64,000 nucleotides of DNA from Isoetes taiwanensis (Eukaryota; Streptophyta; Lycopodiopsida; Isoetales; Isoetaceae), in assembly GCA_021234155.1 (NCBI GenBank), contig JAJEKV010000039.1:8693077-8757076 (forward strand), read 5' to 3'. The translations under genes and the position numbers were made by a program. Below the pieces are notes generated by a model. It saw nothing but the letters and a program-made list of their open reading frames with translations. It was not told the DNA's origin and did not search any database. Shown one piece after another: positions 1 through 9,900 of this stretch (position 1 is the stretch's first letter; every line of letters starts with the position of its first letter).

Positions 1-624
1 AATGGTTTGGCAGAAAGCACCAACAAAACTCTGGTCACAATTCTCAAGAAAATTTGTGACGCTTCTCGCATTGACTGGCAAACAAAGCTTCCTACTGTTC
101 TTTGGGCTTACAATACTTGTTTCAAAATAGCTACAGGTCACACTCCTTTCAAATTGGTTTATGGTCAAGAAGCTCTCATGCCGTTTGAATACATCCTTCC
201 AACTCTCCGTTTTCAACTCGCTACTGCCCATAATCCGCCTGCTGCACTCAAAGAAAGGGTTTATCAATTGGAACAGTTGGATGAACTTAGAAGGGATGCT
301 TATATTCGTGTTCTTCATGGACAACAGTTGCAAAAATCTTTACATGACAAACGTCTGAAGACAAAAACATTCAACGAAGGCGATTTGGTTCTTCTTTATG
401 ATTCCCGGTACAAAAATTTTCCGGGTAAGCTTAAGTTTCGATGGCTTGGCCCTTATCAAATTGTTCAAGTGGTTCAACCCAGCGTTTTCCAGCTGGCTGA
501 GTTAGATGGCACTCCATTACCTACACTGGTTAATGGCTTTCGCTTCAAAACATTTCATACCACAGAAAATGAAAATCAACAAACATATGCTGTTCAAGAC
601 GCAAACACAACAGATAGTGACTAA
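1..624 (+). CDS. Ty3/gypsy integrase, C-terminal part (runs off the left edge)
   Basis: The frame is open from base 1 (N-G-L-A-E-S-T-N-K), so the start is outside the window. NGLAES matches the end of the integrase catalytic core. The Glu at bases 13-15 occupies the place of the third residue of the DD-35-E triad. It is followed by the plant gypsy stretch LPTVLWAYNT, ATGHTPFKLVYGQEA, and a C-terminal GPY/F-like module containing FRWLGPYQI and LVNGFRFKTFH. There is no chromodomain after the GPY/F module, which fits the Tat-like rather than the chromovirus branch. The 208-codon frame ends at TAA 622-624 with no internal stop. The enzyme would insert the reverse-transcribed element into nuclear DNA. 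Its reverse-transcriptase part is not visible here. Confidence 0.9.
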   Translation, partial: NGLAESTNKTLVTILKKICDASRIDWQTKLPTVLWAYNTCFKIATGHTPFKLVYGQEALMPFEYILPTLRFQLATAHNPPAALKERVYQLEQLDELRRDAYIRVLHGQQLQKSLHDKRLKTKTFNEGDLVLLYDSRYKNFPGKLKFRWLGPYQIVQVVQPSVFQLAELDGTPLPTLVNGFRFKTFHTTENENQQTYAVQDANTTDSD

Positions 625-763
625 ACCAGCGGCATATTTATATTATAGGTGGAAATGTTTTACAAAATGTGGGCATAGCCCAGCTACTTCCGCTATGGGC
701 ACTGCCCTATATACAAAAACGGGCTCAGAGCCCTATCTACTAAGTCCTAAGAGGAAAAACCCT

Positions 764-1048
764 CTACTTCGGGTTCGGAGCAGAGGTGATGCGTAGGATG
801 TGGTAGAGGTTATGCTCCGGGTCCCAGCGAAGGTGCAGAATCACCTCCATCCCGTTGGTCTTCGGATCGGGATGCTCAGCCATCCCGGCACACCACCCGT
901 CCATCGCCATGCCACGGTTGTGGCAGTGCCAGAGGTCCAGACAATCCATCTTACAGGTAATCCACTCCAGACAGTTCGAAGGCATAGTGCAGTTATCATG
1001 CAAACCAGCCGCAGACATACTGAGCGCCATTGGATGCCTTCGCTTCAC
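764..1048 (-). CDS. candidate antisense Cys/His-rich ORF inside the retrotransposon
   Basis: A 94-codon minus-strand frame starts with ATG at 1048 and ends at 764. It has seven Cys and several His residues clustered in the middle (NCTMPSNCLEWITCKMDC, then WHCHNRG and GWCAG), which looks more protein-like than the overlapping sense frames. Known: some Tat elements (for example the maize-type Grande family) carry an antisense gene between pol and the 3' LTR. Inference: this could be such a gene with a metal-binding fold. I recognise no homologue, and the ORF is short enough to be chance. The sense strand here (625-763) is a plain spacer after the integrase stop. Confidence 0.35.
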   Translation of the reverse strand: MKRRHPMALSMSAAGLHDNCTMPSNCLEWITCKMDCLDLWHCHNRGMAMDGWCAGMAEHPDPKTNGMEVILHLRWDPEHNLYHILRITSAPNPK

Positions 1049-1558
1049 TCCCGGTTCGTCTTATATAGCCAACCGAGGAACTCCTTGTCGACGTGGACCA
1101 ATCAAAAAAATTGCCAACGTGTTTGCAATGCAAGGCTGTTTCTAAAATGAGAATCTTTTCTCCCGCCGCATATCTAGCCATGGTACCTTCTGACACATTC
1201 ATTTTAATGATATCCCACTTCGAGTTGCCAGCATTAAATGCCATTCCTTCTTTTCAAGCCCGTCGAACATTAATGTGTGTCCTTTGGCCACCTGTCACAT
1301 CCGATCATTCTCTCACGTCTCATCTCCACCGTTCATTGCTTCTCCCTTTGTTGTTTGGGGACTTAGCCAAATTTTTGCCTCTCAATCGCCTCCTTGGCAT
1401 CCTTCGACACCTGGCCCCATCAACGGTTGCAGTTTCGCCCTCCTCATACCCCTTCGCCTCCATTTGTGCGCCCTAAACCTTTTCGTCTCTCTGCGCCTTC
1501 GTCCTCAGTTCTTTGCTCTCCGCCTTTGAATCATCGTTCTTTTCCGAAGCTCTTTGCC
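1049..1558. other. spacer before the extra retrotransposon ORF
   Basis: This C/T-rich spacer contains several short overlapping frames, none convincing. It would be the leader of the extra ORF on the plus strand and the upstream region of the antisense ORF on the minus strand. No clear TATA box or splice site is visible. Confidence 0.5.
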
Positions 1559-4538
1559 ATGGCTGCACCAAAATTTCTGACACTTCAAGCTACTGCTCCC
1601 AGGGAACCGGCTCTTTTCGAGTCAGTATCTTTCTTGACGCCCACTTTCCGTGAAGCCCTTGTTGGCCCGAATCGTGAAGTCGCAGAACGCCAGAAGCTTT
1701 ATGAATTTTCACAAATGGAACTTCCGGCTCCAAATCCAGACCAGTTGAAGCAGTTCCTCGCTCACATCGTCAACAACCCACATGGATACACTACAGTGGT
1801 CGATGGCACCACCATTTCGCTGACCCAGCACCTAATTTCTGAGGTATTCCATATCCCTTTGCAAACCCCTTGTTTATCTTGGTCTGCCATACAGGATCTA
1901 GATGTCACTGAGTTTGGTGCTCCTACTTATCAAGCAAACGTGCATCGCCTGACAAATATTGACAAGCCCCATGAAACTTTTGTTAAGTTTCTGTGGCGCA
2001 AGTTCCTTGGGTATTCTATCAAGAACACCCATATCAATAAGCCTTTCTATAATATGGTGATCACTGCTACTCGCTCCAACCACCACATTGATTGGCCCCA
2101 ATTGTTGTTCTACCGTCTTCTCCAAGAAGTTGACCGTCTTCGGGCTGCCACTTCTATCTCTGAAGTTTCCGTGGGAGGCCATCTTCAAGCCCTCATCTGT
2201 CATTACTTTCCTCCCACACCTCCTCATTCTCATGATTCCACTCAGCAGTCCCTTCCTCAGAATCACCACACGCCCTTCTTCTTCTGGACATGTCAAAATT
2301 CCGCACTCACATGTCACTGTCTCCTCCTCCGCTACAGCAGCAAAGCACTCCAGTTCACACCATGTCTCACAAACATCACAAACAAGGCAACAGCAGGCTC
2401 CACCACCACAGCACCCTCGTCAGCTTTTGTATCAGTATCAGCAGGATGTTCAAGCTGCTGCTCTCAAGTTACAAGAATCCCAAGAAGCTCTCATGAATGG
2501 GGTTCAAACGGCCCTGGAGGCCTCCGACGCGGTTCATCGTGACCTTCATGCAGCTACCACGCAAGTTCAGACTCTGGAGTCCCAGCTTCAAGACAAGCAC
2601 GGGGCTCTTTTACAGGTACGAGAAGATCTCAAGGCTGCCCAAAATCAGATTACTCTGCTTGCCGATCAGCAGGCACAATTGCAGACTACCATTCAAGAAT
2701 TATTGGAGCAGGTCAAGGCACGAGAGACTCTCTTGGTTGACAAGGATAAAGACATTGCCAAACTCGACACGCTGTATACAGAACTCTCTCGGAGTTACAA
2801 CACTCAAGCCCAAGACCTTACAGCGCGTGACGCACAAATTGCCTCTTTGACGGCTCAGGTTTCCACACAGACCTCTCAGCTCACATCTCTCCAAGATCAG
2901 CTTACGGAGGTTCAGAAACAGAAAATTCTTGATGACGCAGAGATTGCTGTGCTTCGACTCAATGCTCCTGGGCAATCCTCCTCACAGGTCAACACTTCTC
3001 AGAAACGGGTCCGTGACCAGTCCCGCCTTCTGTTAGAAAAGGACAACCGGATCCGTGACCTCGAACAACAGCTACAGCAAGCTATTCAGTCTGCTGATGA
3101 GGCTCAGACCAAACTGGACGGCTATGTTACCATAGCTAGCCAACTGCCTATTGATTACCCTGTTCCTTCCAGTTATTTGGATTATGTGGTTGCCCGCCGC
3201 CACCTCTTTCTTCTGAAGTGGCATGGGGCTGATGGTCCTGTAGATGTTCCCCTGCGCACTGCAGATTTTCTTCGGATCTGGCCAGACCTCTCTATTGAAG
3301 ACAAAGGTTTATGCTGTGCCCTTTTGGTCTTTGATCTCATTCACTGTGCAGATCCGGATTTCATCACCTTCCGAGTTGTTCAGCCAATGGCCTACATTTT
3401 TCATGATTTCTATCTGGCTGATACACAGGAGAGATTTCGGGATGGGCCACACCAGAACTTTCAGGGTGACCCCACCCTTCAATGGTTGCTTTTGGATAAC
3501 AACCCCTATCTGGCTGATCATGATCAGACACACGCTCTTCATCAAGAGTACATGCCTGAGCTCGCTCATCATTTGCCTCTCTGGCAAGCTGAGTATTTGC
3601 AACAAATAAGGAAGTATCGGGACATCAGGATCTTCCCTTTGCACAAGTTTATATGCAGCACCTCGCAGGTTACAATCAACTGCGTGCTCTTCTGGATAGC
3701 AAGACAGTCCCCACGGGTTGGGATAGCCCTCCTGTAAATTCTCAGCTCCCTGCTTCTGTTTGGGACCATTGGTGCAAAGCTCTTGATCCGGCTCTTGTCC
3801 GTGAATTCAGGGAGCAGGCTCAGCAGCCCACGCCCACGGGCATGATCCCCTCTCCCTATGCTTCCACGGGTGTTCCTCCCGCCCGGGTTCTTGACCTCGA
3901 TTGGCGTCACCCCTTTTGGACCAAGGTGGCCATCTTTGGCTGGACTCGCCGGCCGGATCTCGGGACGGATCGGGTGGGATCCTCGTTTTTGTTCGGCCGC
4001 TCAATTGGGAGGATGGTGCCACTCTTGATAACACCACAAATTGGATCTATATTGCCAATGAGCGTGGTTGGCAACGCCCTGCTGATGCTCTTCATGGTCT
4101 TGACACCTTCTTGCAGAATGCCGCCACCTCACCCGATCCTTCAGTCCACCTTCAAGCTGGTTTACGTCTTTGCTCTCAAATGCATCCCTTTCGGCTCCTT
4201 GAATCGGCGTCCATCTTTTCTTTGCAATCCAAATGCGGTGTCGGTGCCTTCGGTCTCGGGACCTGCCTCCTCATGGAGTGCCAGTTTGTTTCTTCTGACG
4301 CCCATGCTGCCCTTGAAGACATGGTGCGCTCTCATTTTTCTAATTGGCGCCGATCCCGCCCTTGGGCTCAACACTCCTCCCCGCTCTTCAAATACGCCAA
4401 GATCTCATTGGCAAGTACCATAATGGTGCCCGTCCTCATTCCGTGAGGATCACTTTCCAGGACCGATGGCTTCCGCCCTCGAAACACTTCCTCCTTTTTT
4501 CTTCACACCGAAAGTGTCGTTTGGTGGGGGAGTGTTAG
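1559..4538 (+). pseudogene. extra 3' ORF of the Tat-like element, broken by four frameshifts
   Basis: The start ATG at 1559 lies in a good context (GCCATGG). The first frame encodes about 240 residues with a fold reminiscent of plant retrotransposon 'transposon protein/plant mobile domain' modules (VVDGTTISLTQHLISEVFHI, later WPQLLFYRLLQEV). Near 2275, in a CTT run, the frame shifts into a Gln/Ala-rich segment and a long heptad coiled coil (about 2430-3130). A globular C-terminal part follows (SSYLDYVVARRHLFLLKW, LCCALLVFDLIHC). Further shifts lie near 3640, 3970 and 4390. The last frame stops at 4536-4538, overlapping the first bases of the LTR. The position between integrase and LTR is where env-like genes sit, but no signal peptide or fusion-protein feature is visible. 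Function unknown; a structural or accessory role is inference. Confidence 0.6.
4521..4532 (+). promoter_or_regulatory. polypurine tract, plus-strand primer
   Basis: The G-rich run GGTGGGGGAG lies directly before the LTR start TGTTAG, as expected for the RNase H-resistant primer of plus-strand DNA synthesis. Confidence 0.75.
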
Positions 4539-5085
4539 TCCCGTGCCCTGATGTGCGGGACTATTCATGCATCTGACGGACCAGGTCAAGAACAAGGATC
4601 CACGGTCAACCACGGGTCACTCGTCAAAGGCTCGGCCAGAAGACCAAGCGGCCACGGAGCCAAAGATCAAAGCTGCGTCTGTCAACAAGAGCCCTTTCGG
4701 ACAAGTGACGGCCCGTCCTTTGCCGCATCGCGTCGGCGTGATTCTAGGCACTTCAAGAGGCACCGCCAAAGCATTCCTCCAAATCAGGCCTCCTTCGTGA
4801 GTCGCACACGAGATCGGTCAGAGTGTCTATATTGGGCCAAAGGCCATTGTACTATATATATGAGTAGAGCTAGCACATGAGTTTTAGATGAGTTTTGAGT
4901 CTTGTCTCTTTTCTGTCTTCTCTCGATTGCGAGAGCTCATGTATGTTCATCATTGATATCAAGGAAGCTTATCATTTTTCTCTCATTGTTCTCTCTTGTT
5001 CAGTTTTCTTCTTCTTGTTCTCTTCTTGCAAATCCCGCGTGACATAGTCCCCCGGATTCTCCTGTTAGATCCACGGGTCCTCACA
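4533..5085 (+). repeat. 3' LTR of the Tat-like element
   Basis: The LTR is 553 bp with TG...CA ends. It starts directly after the polypurine tract and ends TCACA at 5085. It contains a TATA box (4853-4861) about 320 bp in and a pyrimidine-rich leader (4900-5030), typical of U3-R-U5. The 5' LTR is not in the window, so the right edge rests on the TG/CA rule and on the change of sequence after it. Confidence 0.75.
4853..4861 (+). promoter_or_regulatory. TATA box of the LTR promoter
   Basis: TATATATAT, preceded by CCATTG-type sequence and followed by a T/C-rich leader. The position inside the LTR fits the Pol II promoter of the element. Confidence 0.6.
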
Positions 5086-5126
5086 GAGGGCTGTCTTGCA
5101 GGAGTTCCCGAACCCAGACCCCAAAC

Positions 5127-5639
5127 AAGTCAGTTCATAGTTTTGCGATGGGAGACTTGTCCGTCCGTGGTCAGGGGCGTTCGGGAGAGGACCTTTGGGG
5201 TGAACTGTTTCTGGAAGGTTTTAAGGGTCCGTCTTCTTGTGTCAACACCCTCCCTCTACGTAATGACATTATGCAAGATACTGGTCGAATCTGACTAGGA
5301 TATGGCCTCCGAAACATAAACCCTATGTGTTGATAGGTTATCGAAGGGTTTACGTTATGGAGGTCGAGTTTTAGCCGGTTGCACTTGGGACATGGTTGAG
5401 AAGCTTCAGTTAAAAACGCGAAGCAATAGGAATTGATGGAATGGGGTTTGGATTTATCCTCCTCCCAGTGTTGCATTAGAAGTCAAGAGCGCCTTTTGCA
5501 GTAGAAAAATTGTCTGGGATCATTTGGGATGGCCAATAGATCCAAACTCTATTATTTCAGTTGCCATGGCTCTGCATGCATGTTTAGAAAAGGTGCACCT
5601 AGTTATCTAAGAAAATGACCACGTTTTGGCCTTTGAAAC
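5127..5639 (+). repeat. unclassified repeat, copy 1 (left arm of a large palindrome)
   Basis: By eye this is roughly 90% identical to the reverse complement of 8331-8850. A third, rearranged copy is at 35759-36360. It contains a conserved frame ending QDTGRI-stop (5127-5294) and a hairpin module at 5299-5356, where the arms read CCTCCGAAACATAAACCCT and AGGGTTTACGTTATGGAGG. It ends where the solo LTR has inserted (GAAAC at 5635-5639). Confidence 0.8.
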
Positions 5640-8292
5640 TGTAACGGACCTGGCCACTTAATGGTTCAGTATACGCATTTGTGTATGGTACGTATATGGG
5701 TTGTACTATATGTACTTGTGGCATGCATGCAGCATGGGCTCATGTAAACAAAGGGTTTACAAAATAAGGCAATATTGGAAAGAGGGCTTTTGGTGGTACG
5801 TGAAGCTCTTTGCAAGAGAAGGCTATTTGGGAGCATCAAAGCAGAGAAGCATTGGAGCTTATCAAAGTTGGAGACGGAGAACGGAACTGCACCAAATCTT
5901 CTCTTATCAGGTGGGGTTTTGTTGTGATTCGTTGGCTTGTGTAGGCTGCCATGATTAGCTTATGAGAATCACTTGAAAATGATAACAATTGGAAATTTGT
6001 ATGGAGTTTATTGTGGCTGCAAAGGAGCTTAACAAGGAAGCTAACAAAAGAGATCCGAACAGTAAATAGCATGCCAAAATATGTGCTAGATTTTCAACGC
6101 AGTAGCTCAGATGATTTTAGGATTCAAGTGTGCTAGAATCAGCCGATAAGAGGGGCTGTATAACTGTGAAAGCCAGAGAAGAACTCTGGAATTGGAATAA
6201 GCTCGTAATCAAGCAAGAGGAGCCGAATTTGCTTCTTAGCAAATGGATTTGTACAGGCAAGGATAGATTAGAGTGAATCAAGGGCTGGAAGTGATCCTTC
6301 AAGACAGATTTGGAGCGTTTAAGGATCTGGCCAGACTTAGTTAATCCATGTATGGCATGTTGGGTCGGGATGGAACTATCTGGGAAGGGCCGATTCAGCC
6401 TAAGAAAGGGGTAACTGGACCTGGAATATCATTAAACTAGAGAATCGATGTGCATCCTGCAAGATTTGAAGAGCTTAGAAGTGACCCAACTGTAAGAAAT
6501 CCAAGAAAACATACTCAAATCCAGTGGAATCAAGCCGATTTGGTGCTAGAACATGCCGATTTGGCTGTGGGTCATAAGTAGATTGGGAATTGAGGCTGAA
6601 ATCAGACTTGGAATCGATTAAACCCTCTAAATTGTGATGGGTCAGGCCAAAACCTCTTGAAAAGGGCCGATTTGGGGCTTAGAAAGGCCGATTTGCATTC
6701 TGGAGTCATCAACCAGAAGAATCAATCTGTTCTGGGAACTGACACAGTGCCTGATTGAAACGTTGCTTGCCTTTTTGTTGTTATAGTTTTGTCCTAATTG
6801 TTACTTTTGACTATTGTTTGTTATTTAGCTGCAAATAAGTATATTAGTAGTTCAAAGGAAAATGACAGAAAGTTCAAGTACGCCAGGTCCTGCTGCAAGA
6901 GATTTAGAAGAAATCTATGAACTCTGCATTGCTTGAATATAACACGCTAAGAAAGAACAAAACTATTTTTAGAAGTAAATAACTCAGATAATGATATGGG
7001 CTTGCTCCTGGAGATGGGGCTAGCCTAAGAATCAGTTGAAGGTGATACAGGCAATTGCGGTCAGAAGACCTTACGGATTTTTAAGTAAGAAAAGATGTAA
7101 TTGGTGGTTCCACTTTGCATGTGTTAAGTAATGATTAGCTATGGAAATGGAATTTTAATATTAAAACCATGAAATCATATCTAAGGGAGCTTAAGTAAAT
7201 AATGTGGTGAAGTGAGTCCTGCATCGACCTTATAGGGGTGGTTTGAGCATGTTCCATCAACACCTGATTTGTCATTATGGTTTTCATCATTGATCTCGCT
7301 ACTTCGACAGGGTTGGTTGTATGGGCAACCTCGATGAGGGCCAAGAGTATGATCTAGGCACAATTGTAGTAAATATTCTAATGAACACACATGTTATGGT
7401 CCTTGCATTGTCCCACTGTTGTTCTTGATATTTTGTTATGCACTTGGAACCTCCGGGGTCGGACTTCCAGGTTCGGTGGCCTAGATAGTTCCGGCATTCT
7501 CATGTCATCTGTGCTCTTTGTATCTATGCTCTGTGACACTGGGCGTGGCCTCCTCACGGGCGTAGCTTCCCGGTGAGGTTGTACGTCAACTCCTGTGACT
7601 CCATGGTAAGAGGTCCTCCAGCGCCAGACGTGGGCTGGGAAGGGTATGCGCATACGAGGTTCACCCCACCAACTCCGCCAACGGGGCTCGGAATGTGAGC
7701 TGGCCGGGCATTTCTCTGCTAACAGGGCCTGCATGTAGGCTGGCTGAGCTTCCCATTGTCCCGGAGCTATGTGTCATGATGGTTTGATATTTTTGACTAT
7801 GTCTTGCTTCTGATGTTCATGTTGATATTTCTTTGGATTATGTTGTCATTGTCTTAGCACTGTACTCACGTAGGATTTTTCGTCTGTGTTTATGCTTATC
7901 CGAGATTTCCAGAGTATTCCATGCATGCAGTGGCAGCCAGGGATCCCCACTTAGTCACGAGGACTAACCCCAGTGAGTGCATGTGCAGTGAATAAGCAAG
8001 GGATGGCAGCGGTGCAGCTGAGGATCATGGTTGAGCGAAGCTCCTGGGTTGAATTGTACACAATTAGATATTATATTTGTTGAGAATATGGATTCTTTGG
8101 ATGTTAAAGTTATCTGATTATATTGAGATCATAAATATTTGCTTATTGAGTTTTGAGCGTGTCAATTCAACTGTGCAAGAGGAAGATTCAATTCTTCACC
8201 ATATCCAATTGTTTGCCACACCAACCTAGAATTAGCACAGTATTGACAAGATCCCGAGTTGCCTAGAGGGTCAACTCGGCAGGCTCGTCACA
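5640..8292. mobile_element. solo LTR of a gypsy-type element (2.65 kb)
   Basis: It begins TGTAACGGACC and ends GGCTCGTCACA, so the ends are short inverted repeats with TG...CA. It is flanked on both sides by GAAAC (5635-5639 and 8293-8297), a perfect 5-bp target duplication. No gag or pol frame is found inside. The interior has five GCCGATTTG-like motifs (6389-6700) and a GC-rich block (7400-7740) in which overlapping minus-strand frames are probably chance. The ends resemble those of the TRIM at 19.2 kb (TGTAACGGACC). Inference: unequal recombination between two LTRs removed the internal region. Orientation is not determined. Confidence 0.75.
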
Positions 8293-9122
8293 GAAACGTA
8301 AACCCTACAATAACCTAGCAACACACAGGGTTTATGTTCCGGAGGCCAAAACGTGGTCATTTTCTTGGATAACTAGGTGTCACCTTTTCTAAACATGCAT
8401 GCGGAGCCATGGCAACTGAAATAACATAGTTTTGATCTATTAGCCATCTCGAATAATCCCAAATAATTTTGTTACTGCAGAAGGCGCACTTGACTTCTAA
8501 TTGCCACACTGGGAGGAGGATAAATCCAAACCCCATTCCGTCAGTTCCTGTTGCTTCAAGTTTTCAACTGCAGCTTCTAAGACCATGTCCCAGGTGCAAC
8601 CGACTAAAACTCGACCTCCATAATGTAAACCCTTCAATAACCTATCAACACACATGGTTTATGTTTCGGAGGCCATATTCTAGTCAGATTCGACCAGGAT
8701 CTTACACAATGTCATCATGTAGAGGGAGGGTGTTGACGTCAGAAGATGGACCCTTAAAACCTTCCGGAAGCACTTCACCCCAAAGGTCGTCTCCCGAAGG
8801 CCCCTGGCCACGAACGGGCAACTCTCCCACCCCGGAACTGTGAACTGACTCTGCCAATGGACTCAAAACGTCGATATTACCCTCTGGACCAAGTTTCGTG
8901 GGCAGAAGACCACCCCTTCTCTAAGAAGCGCCAAAGTAGCTCATGTCCAACACGTTCGTAGTCAATTGGCCTAAGAGGTGGCTGCGGAATACTGCCATGT
9001 AGAGGGTTCGTGTTTTTTTCGTTGCAAAAAATGACCGTGTAAGTTGGTCCCTAGGGTAATTTCGCCATTTCGGATGGCATGGTGAACTCGAATCTCCATT
9101 CCGGAGCCTTTGTACTGCCCGA
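8293..9122 (-). repeat. unclassified repeat, copy 2 (right arm of the palindrome)
   Basis: The reverse complement matches copy 1 up to about 8850 and extends 250 bp further, where it matches copy 3 (36080-36360). It holds two of the 55-bp hairpin modules (8293-8337 and 8617-8672). It runs directly into the 19-nt tandem array. Confidence 0.8.
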
Positions 9123-9145
9123 ACATGCCAAGGTGGCTCAAGCAT
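8684..9145 (-). pseudogene. conserved ORF of the unclassified repeat, copy 2
   Basis: One minus-strand frame of 154 codons is shared with copy 3. Conserved peptides are RSHLLGQLTTNVLDMSYFGA, GGLLPTKLGPEGN, ESVHSSGVGELPVRGQGPS, FKGPSSDVNTLPL and the terminal DPGRI-stop at 8684-8686. Internal stops at 8921-8923 (where copy 3 has Trp) and just before DPGRI make it a pseudogene. I recognise no family. The shared frame and shared stop codon in three copies argue that it once coded for the C-terminal part of an element protein. Confidence 0.5.
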
Positions 9146-9412
9146 GCCACCTAGGCACTAACATGCCAAGGTGGCTCAAACATGCCAAGGTGCCTCAAAT
9201 ATGCCAAGGTGTCTCTAACGTGCCACGTGGGCTCCAACATGTCACCTAGGCTCCAACATGCCAAGGTGGCTTAAACATGCCACTAGGCTCAAACATGCCA
9301 TCTAGGCTCAAACATGCCAAGCTGGCAACATGCCATGTGGGCTCCAACATGCCACCTAGGCTGGACATGCCAAGGTGGCTCAAGCATGCCACCTAGGCAC
9401 CAACGTACATGC
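9121..9412. repeat. 19-nt tandem array, first copy
   Basis: About 15 monomers alternate between two 19-nt variants, CATGCCAAGGTGGCTCAAA and CATGCCACCTAGGCTCCAA, with drift. The GGTGGC and GCCACC cores can pair with each other. The same array in the opposite orientation is at 36872-37303, also beside a copy of the unclassified repeat. Confidence 0.85.
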
Positions 9413-9900
9413 CATCCACGTTACCACCATCTTGCCATGCCATCCAAAATTTGCCAACATCACCCAATGAAAAGACCAAAGATGGACATTTTTTCATTTT
9501 TGGCCTAACCGGCATGCACTATCAAATCATGGCCACTTGGGCAAGGGGAGCAGCCCATATAACATGAACCCTACATTTTGCATCGAGACGGAGACAAACA
9601 CGTCCGAGAGTTTGCATAAGGTCATCATCATGTCCACGTCACCCATATCTTGCCATGTCACCAACACCTCACCCCATGAAAACAAAAGTTGCACATTTTT
9701 TTATTTTTGCCCTAGTCAAAAGTTGGCCTTGCTTACTTGGCATGGCATGACACCAATGGCATGCCACATCATCATGTGCATGCCAACTTTTGCAAATTTC
9801 AATTTCATTTGCATCCCAATAAAAAGGGTATATTTGTTCAACACACTCATTCCATTAGAAAAAAAAAAAAATCCTATTAGAGCATAAGACAATCCAAAAT
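9413..9900. other. array-flanking module
   Basis: Two related blocks (9413-9510 and 9628-9770) share ACATCACCCAATGAAAAG-type and TTTTTGCCCTAGTCAAAA-type sequence with 36725-36860. They therefore belong to the same compound repeat as the 19-nt array. No gene seen. Confidence 0.55.

Larger units (their letters stand above)
1..5085 (+). mobile_element. 3' half of a Tat-like Ty3/gypsy retrotransposon
   Basis: Seen in order: the end of the integrase frame, an antisense ORF, a long extra sense ORF, a polypurine tract, and an LTR starting TGTTAG and ending TCACA. Reverse transcriptase, RNase H, the 5' LTR and the left target duplication lie outside the window. Known: non-chromodomain Tat-type elements often carry extra sense or antisense ORFs between pol and the 3' LTR. 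Four frameshifts in the extra ORF show that this copy is defective. The right edge abuts an unrelated repeat that starts at about 5086. Confidence 0.85.

Noticed and set aside
7378-7734. 118-codon minus-strand ORF (Arg/Pro-rich)
   Set aside because: It lies in the GC-rich block of the solo LTR, has no motif, and overlapping frames are similarly open.
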